A stretch of 64,000 bases of DNA from Psychroflexus planctonicus (GTDB lineage: Bacteria; Bacteroidota; Bacteroidia; Flavobacteriales; Flavobacteriaceae): NCBI RefSeq assembly GCF_014640195.1, contig NZ_BMGM01000003.1, forward strand, positions 124,001-188,000. Direction: 5' to 3'. This document shows positions 9,965 through 17,255 of this stretch, piece after piece. A model generated the notes under the pieces. It searched no databases. It had not been told where the DNA came from and was given only the letters and a program-made list of their open reading frames with translations. Position 1 is the stretch's first letter, and the number at the start of each line of letters is the position of its first letter. Made by a program: the position numbers and the translations under genes.

Positions 9965-10687
9965 TTATTTCTCAATCTCAAAATATTTCATTAATTCCGT
10001 ATAATTGTCTTGTGCAGATAGGCAGGTATCAACCAAATAGTCTTTTATTTTTGGGTATTCAGTCAAGCCTCTGTAATAGAAAAACTTAAATTCATCTTCA
10101 ATAATAAATGGGACAATATTATTTTTTAAGCATTCTTTAAACATGATTAGTCTTCCTACTCTTCCATTTCCGTCTTGAAATGGGTGAATCGTCTCAAATT
10201 CGTAATGAAAATCAATAATATCGTTAATTTCAATAGTATTCTTGTTATTATAAGTTTCCAACAACTCAAAAATGTGTTTTTCTACTTCATTGGGTTTAGA
10301 TGTTTCAATTCCACCAACAACATTAGGCTTTGACTTATAAGTTCCAACTCTGAACCATTCTTTTTTTGAGTCAGAAGTGTTTAATTTTAAGATTTTATGA
10401 AATTTTTTAATGTGTTTTTCTGATAAAGGTTCATTGACTATTTTAAGCATATAATCAAAACACTGAAAATGATTCACTGTTTCAATAATATCATCAATGT
10501 TTGTAGCAGTTGTTCCTTTTTCAGTAAATAAGGTATTGGTTTCGTAAATGTATCTTGTTTGTTCTTCAGACAATTTACTGCCTTCTATTCTGTTGGTATT
10601 GTAGGTTAGCCTTATTTGAGTTTTATGATAAATTCCACCTTTTAGATTGCTCGATTTTTCTTCTTGTAATGTTTCTAAAAGTTTCAT
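9965..10687 (-). CDS. Fic family protein with N-terminal inhibitory motif
   Basis: A 240-residue Fic protein. Residues 168-179 read HPFQDGNGRVGR, an intact match to the active-site motif HPFx(D/E)GNGRxxR that supports AMP transfer to target hydroxyls. Residues 31-36 (TNRIEG) match the (S/T)xxxE(G/N) inhibitory motif located N-terminal to the Fic core, which defines class II, intramolecularly inhibited Fic proteins. No separate antitoxin gene is adjacent, consistent with self-inhibition. The target cannot be predicted. It stands alone between the convergent esterase gene and an unrelated minus-strand gene. Confidence 0.88.
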   Translation of the reverse strand: MKLLETLQEEKSSNLKGGIYHKTQIRLTYNTNRIEGSKLSEEQTRYIYETNTLFTEKGTTATNIDDIIETVNHFQCFDYMLKIVNEPLSEKHIKKFHKILKLNTSDSKKEWFRVGTYKSKPNVVGGIETSKPNEVEKHIFELLETYNNKNTIEINDIIDFHYEFETIHPFQDGNGRVGRLIMFKECLKNNIVPFIIEDEFKFFYYRGLTEYPKIKDYLVDTCLSAQDNYTELMKYFEIEK

Positions 10688-10824
10688 TGTAAATAAATTT
10701 GAATAACGAAGGTAATTTTTTCTTCTTAAAGTTTTTCGGTTTGTTACTTTTAAATTAGGGCTTGACTAAACAGCTTTTGTAAATTGAAAAACTTGTGAAC
10801 TCACTTCAAAACAAAAAACGCAAA

Positions 10825-11715
10825 TTACTTCACTTCAATATGAATATGGTCGTCATGTCTAACGGTCCCGCAACCATGATACACCAATTTATCATTTTCT
10901 AAACCCAAACGGGTAACTAAATGGGGTTCAATGAAAATGGTATTTACATCTTCTTCCAAAATCAAATCGGATAAAAGTTTATGGTTTACCGATTCTGAAA
11001 ATTGAAGCTGTGGATTAATGCAACCAAAGGTTACAAATTTGGTAAAATCGTATTGACTATAACCCGTATCTAAACAGGCATTGATTTGATTCCATTCGTT
11101 TACCAAAGGATTTACATAAATACCATAACCACTAAATGAAGGTTTTTTATTGGTGATTTGTTGCCCGTCTTTATAAACAAAACTAACATCAATTTTTTTA
11201 CCATCATTATGATAGCGATGTGGTAACAGTGGAAAACCGTCTATAAAAGGAAAATTGGCATCTAGGTAAACCAATTTAATTCCTGAGTTTTCTTTGCTCA
11301 ATTGTTTACCCATATTCTGCAGTACTTGATGCAGTTCTGCAGTAACGTAATTCCGATTGGTCCAACTGTAAAAAGATGAATGTGCTTGGACAAATTCAGT
11401 AGATGAAATTTTTTCACGTCCAAAATACGGGGCTAATTTTGGTGTAACAATATAAGTAGCCACTATATACAGGCTGATAAAAATTAAACTTCTAAAAAGA
11501 AAAGTATGCTTCTTTAAATTGTATGTAATGGCAAGCGTAATTAAATAAATCACCCCTCCAATTTGAGTAATTGCAGTTAATGCTAAAAAAATAATTGCCC
11601 TTACTATAAATAGTAGTTTGGTGTTTTTCTTGGAATAAGTTTTTGATTTTGCCTTCGCAAAACTACTATTCCGAATACCCAACAATTTAAACGACATTAG
11701 CTTAAATAAATACAT
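10825..11715 (-). CDS. Membrane-anchored LAS-type metallopeptidase (MepA/M15-like), putative
   Basis: A 296-residue protein with two or three N-terminal membrane segments (about 33-63 and 73-93) and an extracytoplasmic domain. That domain has HNDGKKID (His169 and Asp176, an H-x6-D spacing) and a C-terminal HDDHIHIE (residues 287-294). These are the metal-ligand signatures of the LAS group that includes penicillin-insensitive murein endopeptidase MepA and D,D-carboxypeptidases. Cysteines near 214, 232 and 282 could form disulfides. Cleavage of peptidoglycan cross-links is inferred, not shown. MepA itself is a soluble periplasmic protein, so the membrane anchor is unusual. Confidence 0.65.
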   Translation of the reverse strand: MYLFKLMSFKLLGIRNSSFAKAKSKTYSKKNTKLLFIVRAIIFLALTAITQIGGVIYLITLAITYNLKKHTFLFRSLIFISLYIVATYIVTPKLAPYFGREKISSTEFVQAHSSFYSWTNRNYVTAELHQVLQNMGKQLSKENSGIKLVYLDANFPFIDGFPLLPHRYHNDGKKIDVSFVYKDGQQITNKKPSFSGYGIYVNPLVNEWNQINACLDTGYSQYDFTKFVTFGCINPQLQFSESVNHKLLSDLILEEDVNTIFIEPHLVTRLGLENDKLVYHGCGTVRHDDHIHIEVK

Positions 11716-11742
11716 AAAACAAAAGTAACATTCACAAAAGTA

Positions 11743-12090
11743 TCAGGCTATTAAATCTAGGATTTTCTCTGGTGGGCGTCCAACAACTGCTTTGCTATTA
11801 TGAACAAGAATCGGACGTTCAATCAATTTAGGATATTCATGCATCGCTTTAATTACATCAGCATCGCTTAAGGTTTTTCCTTTGTAACTTTCTTTCCAAA
11901 TTTTTTCGTTCTTTCTAACTAATTCTATGGGCTGTAAATTCAGCATTTTAAGCAAAGCTTTTAATTCTAGCTCACTAGGAACTTCATCTAAGTATTTAAT
12001 GATTTCAAAATCAATATTGTTTTCTTCCAATAATTTTAAAGCTTCTCTAGATTTTCTACACCTTGGATTGTGATAAATTTGTGTACTCAT
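11743..12090 (-). CDS. arsC: ArsC family arsenate reductase-like protein
   Basis: A 115-residue protein of the glutaredoxin-dependent ArsC family. IYHNPRCRKSREAL near the N-terminus carries the catalytic cysteine and the basic residues of the anion pocket. ERPILVHNSKAVVGRPPEKIL at the C-terminus carries the second arginine-containing motif. The family includes true arsenate reductases and uncharacterised Spx/ArsC-like proteins. No other ars genes are nearby, so a role in arsenic resistance is uncertain. It starts 12 bp downstream of the prfB stop codon and is probably co-transcribed with it. Confidence 0.8.
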   Translation of the reverse strand: MSTQIYHNPRCRKSREALKLLEENNIDFEIIKYLDEVPSELELKALLKMLNLQPIELVRKNEKIWKESYKGKTLSDADVIKAMHEYPKLIERPILVHNSKAVVGRPPEKILDLIA

Positions 12091-12101
12091 GTAATTTCAA
12101 T

Positions 12102-13203
12102 TTAATCGGTTTCTTGTTTTTGGCCTGTCATCATTAAATAGGCTTTTAAAAAAGCATTGATATCGCCATTCATAACCGCTTCAACATTTCCGGTTTCATG
12201 TGCGGTTCGTACATCTTTTACCAATTTGTAAGGATGCATAACATAATTTCTAATTTGTGAACCCCATTCAATACTTTTCTTATTGGCTTCAATTTCTTTA
12301 CGGGCAGCTTGCTGTTTTTCCAATTCAATTTGATACAACTGCGATTTTAGCATTTGCATAGCTTTTTGCCGATTCTCTAATTGCGAACGTGTTTCAGAAT
12401 TATGAATTACAATTCCTGAAGGTTCGTGGGTAAGAATTACTTTGGTTTCTACTTTGTTTACGTTTTGCCCACCAGCTCCACTAGAGCGGGCAAAATCCCA
12501 ACTGATATCAGCTGGATTGATATCAATTTCAATTGAGTCATCAGCTAGCGGATAAACGTAAACTGAAGCAAATGAAGTATGCCGCTTAGCATTGCTATCA
12601 AATGGAGAAATACGTACTAAACGATGAACACCATTTTCTCCTTTTAACCAACCAAAGGCAAATTCGCCTTCAATTTCTAAGGTAACCGTTTTAATTCCTG
12701 CAACATCTCCAGCCTGATGATTCAGTTCTTTGATTTTGTATTTTCGTTTTTCGGCCCACATCATGTACATGCGCATGAGCATTTCTGCCCAATCACAACT
12801 TTCTGTTCCGCCAGCACCTGCTGTAATTTGCAAAACCGCAGAAAGTTGATCGCCTTCTTCAGAAAGCATGTTTTTAAACTCTAATTCTTCAATTGCATGA
12901 AGTGCTTTTTCAAATCTGGATGCTACATCTGCTTCTTCAGCATCGCCTTCTTTGAAAAAATCGAATAAAACTTCTACATCTTCAGTAAAATTAGCAGCTT
13001 CTTCATAATCTTTAACCCATTGCTTTTTAGCATTGATTTCCTGCATTAGCAATTGTGCTTCTTGGGGTTTATTCCAAAAATCAGGTGCAAAAGTTTTTTC
13101 TTCTTCGTTAGCTATTTCAATTTTTTTGGCTTCTAAGTCAAAGATATTGTTTTAAGGCAGTAAGACGTTTTTTAAGCTCTTGGATATGTTCTGAATTGAT
13201 CAT
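12102..13203 (-). CDS. prfB: Peptide chain release factor 2, expressed by programmed +1 frameshift
   Basis: RF2 releases the peptide at UGA and UAA stops. The main frame (12102 to about 13137) carries RSSGAGGQNVNKVETKV with the catalytic GGQ, and an SPFDS-like tripeptide region. No good start exists in that frame. An upstream frame from ATG 13201-13203 encodes MINSEHIQELKKRLTALKQYL and reaches an in-frame TGA at 13138-13140 in the context TATCTTTGAC. Slipping +1 on CTT joins the two frames and gives a 366-residue protein, the normal RF2 length. This is the autoregulatory frameshift known from many bacteria. The Shine-Dalgarno-like stimulator found upstream in E. coli is absent. A TACATTTG -7 box lies at 13228-13235 (minus). 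Confidence 0.95.
13134..13146 (-). promoter_or_regulatory. prfB: prfB programmed +1 frameshift site
   Basis: On the minus strand the core reads TATCTTTGAC: Leu codon CTT (13141-13143), stop TGA (13138-13140), then C. When RF2 is scarce the ribosome slips +1 at CTT and continues in the GAC frame. The bases before it are TTAAAACAA, without a purine-rich SD-like element. Confidence 0.92.
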
Positions 13204-13227
13204 GATGTGTTTTAATATTTTGAAAAA

Positions 13228-13235
13228 CAAATGTA
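13228..13235 (-). promoter_or_regulatory. Candidate prfB -7 promoter element
   Basis: TACATTTG on the minus strand matches TAnnTTTG and is 25 bp upstream of the prfB start codon. Confidence 0.4.
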
Positions 13236-13298
13236 ATTTATTAGTGGAAAAATTGTTCTAAATTCTAAATATTTTTATAGTTTTCCGATAAAAAGAAA

Positions 13299-14327
13299 AT
13301 GAAGATAGACTTACGAAGCGATACGGTTACCATACCCACTCCTGCTATGCTCAATGCTATTTATAACGCAAAAGTTGGTGACGATGTGTATAAAGAAGAC
13401 CCGAGTGTAAACGCACTAGAAGACTATGTAGCTAATTTATTTGGAAAAAAATCTGCTTTATATTTCCCGACAGGAAGCATGGCTAATCAAGCCGCAATTA
13501 AATTGCATACCAATCCAGGAGAACAGCTTATTTGCGATAAATGGGGACATGTTTACAATTATGAAGGCGGTGGAGTTTCTTTTAATTCTGGCGTTTCTTG
13601 TAAATTAGTAGATGGTTCACGCGGAAAAATTACAGCTGATTTAGCTGAAAAAGCAATCAATCCACCAGATTTTTATCACAGTCCTAAAACTTCTTTAGTT
13701 TGTGTTGAAAATACAACCAACAAAGGTGGTGGTGCTTGTTATGAATTGGACGAATTAAAAGCCATACATCAAGTTTGTAAACAACACGGATTGGGCTATC
13801 ATTTAGATGGAGCCCGAATTGCTAACGCCATCATTGCTAAAAAACAAGATCCTAAAGAATTCGGTAAATTGTTTGATACCATTACCATTTGTTTATCTAA
13901 AGGTTTGGGCGCACCCATGGGAACCGTTTTAGTAGGTGATGAAGCTATCATGCAAAATGCTATGCGCGTTCGGAAAGTATTAGGTGGCGGAATGCGGCAA
14001 GTTGGATTTATGGCAGCTGCTGGACTGTTTGCCTTACAAAATCAGTTTGAACGATTGGAAGAAGACCACAAAAAAGCTAATGAATTAGGTGAAATGTTAG
14101 CCTCGTTAAATTTTGTAGAAAAAGTTGAATCCGTTGAAACCAACATTGTGATCTTTTATTTAGATGAAAAAGTAGATGCAGAAAAATTCATGCATAAATT
14201 AGATGAACTCGGTATAAGAATTAGCGATATGGGCGAAGGAAAAATGCGGATGGTTACGCATTTAGATTACACTGAAATAATGCACGATTTTATGTTGGAA
14301 AACTTTAGAAAAGCTTATATAGATTAA
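13299..14327 (+). CDS. ltaE: Low-specificity L-threonine aldolase family PLP enzyme
   Basis: A 342-residue fold-type I PLP enzyme. It opens with DLRSDTVTIPTPAML, the threonine aldolase signature, and has YFPTGSMANQAA, HLDGARIANA and the cofactor lysine in CLSKGLGAPMG. Such enzymes cleave L-threonine or allo-threonine to glycine and acetaldehyde. The length fits the family. Its stop codon is 2 bp from the convergent stop of blh, inside a short tandem duplication. No metabolic partner is adjacent. Confidence 0.9.
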   Translation: MKIDLRSDTVTIPTPAMLNAIYNAKVGDDVYKEDPSVNALEDYVANLFGKKSALYFPTGSMANQAAIKLHTNPGEQLICDKWGHVYNYEGGGVSFNSGVSCKLVDGSRGKITADLAEKAINPPDFYHSPKTSLVCVENTTNKGGGACYELDELKAIHQVCKQHGLGYHLDGARIANAIIAKKQDPKEFGKLFDTITICLSKGLGAPMGTVLVGDEAIMQNAMRVRKVLGGGMRQVGFMAAAGLFALQNQFERLEEDHKKANELGEMLASLNFVEKVESVETNIVIFYLDEKVDAEKFMHKLDELGIRISDMGEGKMRMVTHLDYTEIMHDFMLENFRKAYID

Positions 14328-14340
14328 GCTTATACAGATT
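14311..14340. repeat. Tandem 15-bp duplication spanning two convergent stop codons
   Basis: 14311-14325 (AAGCTTATATAGATT) and 14326-14340 (AAGCTTATACAGATT) are adjacent copies with 14 of 15 bases identical. The threonine aldolase stop (14325-14327) and the blh stop (14330-14332) both fall on the junction. Confidence 0.85.
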
Positions 14341-15229
14341 TTTGTTTTTTTAGATAACTAAACATTTTTCCCATAACTATTACATGTGGGAATGTAATGG
14401 CTGCAATAAATGCAAAAAGAAAACTGTAAAATAGTTTCGTCTCGTAAAAAAAGAATAAAAAGGCTGCAAAACCTACAACCGAAACCAACCAATAAATACC
14501 TGCATCTTTGATATAGGATTTAATTCCAGGAACAAGTTTTCCACCGTAGATAAATTTTATTTGATCGTTTAAAGAAGGTAAGCTATGCCAAAAAGCAAAA
14601 TAAATAGCAAAACCTAATATTAAAGGTGTAAAGTAAAATACAAGCGTATATAAAATCAATAAAGAAAATTCAAAACTAAATTTTGTAAGAATTAGTTCTT
14701 TTTTTATCAAAAGCAATACGCTAAAAATTAAACTCATAGTTAGTGAGCAAGCAGATAAATAAGTAAACCAATTAAAAGGTACTGAAAAGTTAGCTAAATC
14801 TTCTATTACTTGATTTGTTGTCTCGGGCTTCAACAGAAAGAGTAAACTTAAAATAAGGAGACCAAATGTAAATTGAAAGACTTTCTTCAAAAAGCCGTAT
14901 TGATTTGTACTAAATTTTTGACTCCAATGTTGTTCACCAAAATGATATGCGCTAAACAATATAAAAATAATCAGTGCATAAAAGGGAACGAAGTAAAATA
15001 AGATTACAGCTAACAAAACAATAAACACGTATGTTAATTTAATGTACCATTTGTTTTTGTTTACTACAAATTTAGATTTTTCGATAAGCAAAATATCGTT
15101 TGCTCCATGTAAAATTCCGATGCTAATAATTAGAAATAAAGCTAAATAGACCGAAAATATTTCAGCAAATGATAGTGAGATAGCTATCCCTAAGAAACTA
15201 GACAATATTGAGACTTTCTTAATATTCAA
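14330..15229 (-). CDS. blh: Beta-carotene 15,15'-dioxygenase, Brp/Blh family
   Basis: Blh is an integral membrane, iron-dependent enzyme that cleaves beta-carotene into two retinal molecules. The 299-residue protein has about eight membrane segments and the conserved histidine motifs LHGANDILLIE, YHFGEQHW, FWHSLPS and FPHVIVMGK. It is divergent from proteorhodopsin and supplies its chromophore. The frame has no ATG before the first histidine motif, so the TTG at 15227-15229 is the likely start; a weak start could limit expression. Minus-strand -7 candidates TAATTTTG (15251-15258) and TATTTTTG (15261-15268) lie just upstream. The first has a TTG 23 bp further upstream. Confidence 0.93.
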   Translation of the reverse strand: MNIKKVSILSSFLGIAISLSFAEIFSVYLALFLIISIGILHGANDILLIEKSKFVVNKNKWYIKLTYVFIVLLAVILFYFVPFYALIIFILFSAYHFGEQHWSQKFSTNQYGFLKKVFQFTFGLLILSLLFLLKPETTNQVIEDLANFSVPFNWFTYLSACSLTMSLIFSVLLLIKKELILTKFSFEFSLLILYTLVFYFTPLILGFAIYFAFWHSLPSLNDQIKFIYGGKLVPGIKSYIKDAGIYWLVSVVGFAAFLFFFYETKLFYSFLFAFIAAITFPHVIVMGKMFSYLKKQKSV

Positions 15230-15250
15230 TTTATAAAATTATTGTGTTGA

Positions 15251-15258
15251 CAAAATTA
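15251..15258 (-). promoter_or_regulatory. Candidate blh -7 promoter element
   Basis: TAATTTTG on the minus strand matches TAnnTTTG. A TTG (minus strand, 15282-15284) lies 23 bp upstream, within the range seen in Flavobacterium promoters. The nearby TATTTTTG at 15261-15268 is an alternative. Confidence 0.4.
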
Positions 15259-15304
15259 ATCAAAAATATTTCTTAAAATTACAATTAAGTGTTTAATCTT
15301 TAAT

Positions 15305-15312
15305 TATGTTTG
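15305..15312 (+). promoter_or_regulatory. Candidate proteorhodopsin -7 promoter element
   Basis: TATGTTTG is a perfect TAnnTTTG match 28 bp upstream of the proteorhodopsin ATG. No TTG occurs 17-23 bp upstream, so the promoter may be weak or activator-dependent. Confidence 0.45.
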
Positions 15313-15340
15313 TTTGAACAAATCAAAAATTTATAACGCT

Positions 15341-16078
15341 ATGAGTAATTTTATGTATTTATTAGCTGACGTCTCAAAAATCGCAAATGACGATTACGTT
15401 GGTTTTACTTTTTTTGTAGGTAGTATGGCTATGATGGCTGCTTCTGCCTTTTTCTTTTTATCGCTGAACCAATTCGACTCGAAATGGAGAACATCTGTGT
15501 TGGTTTCAGGTTTAATTACATTTATTGCCGCTGTACACTACTTCTACATGCGTGATTATTGGGATGCTGTTGGAGAGTCTCCAACATTTTTCCGTTACGT
15601 AGACTGGGTATTAACAGTGCCATTAATGTGTGTTGAGTTCTTCTTAATTTTAAGAGCCGCTGGAGCTAAAAAATCATTGATGTGGAAATTAATTTTCTGG
15701 TCAGTTGTTATGTTAGTTACAGGTTACTTTGGTGAAGCTGTTCAGCCAGACTGGTCTTGGCAGTGGGGTCTTCTATCAGGTATTGCTTACTTTATCATTG
15801 TTTACATGATCTGGTTTGGTGAAGCGAAAAAACTTGCAGAAAAAGCAGGTGGTAATGTTTTAGCTGCACACAAAGTTTTATGTTGGTTTGTGTTAGTAGG
15901 TTGGGCAATTTACCCAGTTGGATACATTTTAGGAACTCCAGGCGGATTGTTTGGATATGACTTTGGTGTAGATGCAAGCTTCATGGATGTAGTTTACAAC
16001 ATTGGTGATGCAGTAAACAAAATTGGTTTTGGATTGGTAGTTTATTCATTAGCTGTTAAATCTACAGCAAAAGCATAA
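15341..16078 (+). CDS. Proteorhodopsin, light-driven proton pump, predicted green-absorbing
   Basis: A 245-residue, seven-helix retinal protein of the inner membrane. The proton-pump triad is present: Asp88 (acceptor), Thr92 and Glu99 (donor) in DWVLTVPLMCVE. His66 matches the His75 of proteorhodopsin, and the retinal Schiff-base lysine is Lys227 in DAVNKIGFG. The spectral-tuning site (position 105 in the reference) is Met96, which in flavobacterial rhodopsins goes with green absorption. The ATG at 15341 was chosen; an in-frame TTG at 15314 would add a 9-residue polar extension and lies inside the likely promoter or leader. A strong terminator follows at 16104-16131. Confidence 0.97.
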   Translation: MSNFMYLLADVSKIANDDYVGFTFFVGSMAMMAASAFFFLSLNQFDSKWRTSVLVSGLITFIAAVHYFYMRDYWDAVGESPTFFRYVDWVLTVPLMCVEFFLILRAAGAKKSLMWKLIFWSVVMLVTGYFGEAVQPDWSWQWGLLSGIAYFIIVYMIWFGEAKKLAEKAGGNVLAAHKVLCWFVLVGWAIYPVGYILGTPGGLFGYDFGVDASFMDVVYNIGDAVNKIGFGLVVYSLAVKSTAKA

Positions 16079-16103
16079 ACACTGATTTAAGTATTACAAA
16101 AAA

Positions 16104-16131
16104 GCCGTTTCGAATAGAAACGGCTTTTTTT
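16104..16131 (+). terminator. Rho-independent terminator after proteorhodopsin
   Basis: GCCGTTTC (16104-16111) pairs with GAAACGGC (16117-16124) around a 5-base loop, followed by a run of seven T. Confidence 0.92.
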
Positions 16132-16190
16132 ATGTCCTAACTTTTTAATCCTAAAGAATATCAATTCAATTTGAAAACAGTTAGTAGAAC

Positions 16191-16204
16191 ATGACAATTG
16201 TCAT
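16191..16204 (+). promoter_or_regulatory. Perfect 5-N4-5 palindrome, candidate Crp/Fnr-type activator site
   Basis: ATGACAATTGTCAT is a perfect 14-bp palindrome (ATGAC-N4-GTCAT), the geometry of Fnr/Crp-family sites. Its centre (16197.5) is exactly 33 bp upstream of the centre of the TATTTTTG box at 16227-16234, close to position -41 of the inferred transcript. No -33 TTG is present. Confidence 0.6.
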
Positions 16205-16226
16205 TTAAAAAATGGGACTTAGCTAT

Positions 16227-16234
16227 TATTTTTG
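16227..16234 (+). promoter_or_regulatory. -7 promoter element of the 44-residue protein gene
   Basis: TATTTTTG matches TAnnTTTG and lies 24 bp upstream of the ATG at 16259. The palindrome at 16191-16204 sits where the -33 element would be. Confidence 0.6.
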
Positions 16235-16258
16235 GAGTAGAATTTTAAATCAACCTAA

Positions 16259-16393
16259 ATGAACATGCTAGACTTAATATTTGTAAATTGGACAAATGGA
16301 GCAATAATAATGACTGTTGTTTTTGGATTGGTAATCGCTGCTTTGGTGGGCGCGGTTTATTATATGTCTAAAAAAGACAAAGGGTTGAAATAA
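16259..16393 (+). CDS. 44-residue single-pass membrane protein, unrecognised
   Basis: A small ORF starting at ATG 16259 encodes a short polar N-terminus with an NWTNGA segment, one hydrophobic helix (about residues 16-35, IIMTVVFGLVIAALVGAVYY) and a basic tail (MSKKDKGLK). It has its own promoter with a palindromic activator-like site and its own terminator (16422-16459), which supports it being a real gene. I do not recognise the family. Small proteins of this type are often accessory subunits of respiratory or transport complexes, but nothing in the sequence proves that. It lies downstream of proteorhodopsin but is separated from it by a strong terminator. Confidence 0.65.
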   Translation: MNMLDLIFVNWTNGAIIMTVVFGLVIAALVGAVYYMSKKDKGLK

Positions 16394-16421
16394 AATTTTT
16401 CATAGCAAATAGTTTTTTTTT

Positions 16422-16459
16422 ACTCCCTAGCGATTTTCAATTTTGGCTAGGGAGTTTTT
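16422..16459 (+). terminator. Rho-independent terminator after the 44-residue protein gene
   Basis: ACTCCCTAGC (16422-16431) pairs perfectly with GCTAGGGAGT (16446-16455) over a 14-base loop, followed by T-rich sequence. It abuts the convergent cdaA stop codon. Confidence 0.85.
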
Positions 16460-17237
16460 ATTGCATGTCGTTTTGAAGCTTTTCAACTAAATCTTCATCA
16501 TTATCAAAAATTCTAAATTCACCATCTTTTATATAGGAAATTTGCCCTGTTTCTTCACTAACTACCAAAGCCAAAGCATCTGTTTTTTCAGTAATACCAA
16601 TTGCTGCTCTATGGCGCAAGCCAAAACGTAAGGGAATATTTCTATCGTTTGAAACGGGTAAAATTACTCGTGTTGCGGTAATATATCCATCTTCAATTAC
16701 AGCAGCTCCATCGTGTAAGGGAGAATTTTTATAAAAAATAGATTCTAAAATAGGAATATTAAATTCTATTTGCATTTGGTCTCCAGAATTTTTCACAAAA
16801 TCCAACTTCGTGTTTCGTTGTAAAACAATAAGTGCTCCAGTTTGTGTACTCCCCATTTTTTGGCAAGCTTCAACTAAATCTTCTAAATAAGCAACACTTT
16901 CAACCGACTTTGTCGAAAAATTAATCTTTTGCAAAAGTCCTTTTTTTGATGAGAAATTGGTAGAACCAATCATCAATAAAAATTTTCGGATTTCTTGTTG
17001 AAAAACCACAATTAAAGCAAACATTCCTACACCTATAAATTGCCCTAAAACGCTGCTGAACATTTCCATATTTAGCAACAAAGTAAGCTGCCAGAGTAAG
17101 TAAATAATTACAATACCAATAAAAATATTGATAGCTGCACTACCTTTTACCAAACGATAAACGTAAAACAATAAAAAAGCTACAAGTAGGATATCTAAAA
17201 TATCAAAAAAGCCAATTTCTAAAAAATCTAATCCCAT
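16458..17237 (-). CDS. cdaA: Diadenylate cyclase CdaA
   Basis: CdaA makes cyclic di-AMP from two ATP. The 259-residue protein has three N-terminal membrane helices (about 10-85) and a DisA_N catalytic domain. That domain carries SPLHDGAAVIEDG (DGA motif) and FGLRHRAAIG (RHR motif), both required for nucleotide binding and cyclisation. It follows folP, an arrangement I associate with Bacteroidota; in Firmicutes cdaA is instead next to a YbbR-domain regulator. Here the only YbbR-like gene in view is at 45392-46354. Confidence 0.93.
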   Translation of the reverse strand: MGLDFLEIGFFDILDILLVAFLLFYVYRLVKGSAAINIFIGIVIIYLLWQLTLLLNMEMFSSVLGQFIGVGMFALIVVFQQEIRKFLLMIGSTNFSSKKGLLQKINFSTKSVESVAYLEDLVEACQKMGSTQTGALIVLQRNTKLDFVKNSGDQMQIEFNIPILESIFYKNSPLHDGAAVIEDGYITATRVILPVSNDRNIPLRFGLRHRAAIGITEKTDALALVVSEETGQISYIKDGEFRIFDNDEDLVEKLQNDMQ

Positions 17238-17255
17238 GGCTTAAAAGTAAGGATA

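Noticed and set aside
15314-15340. N-terminal extension of proteorhodopsin from a TTG
   Set aside because: It lies inside the likely promoter or leader and adds a polar stretch not expected before helix A; the ATG at 15341 fits flavobacterial homologues.
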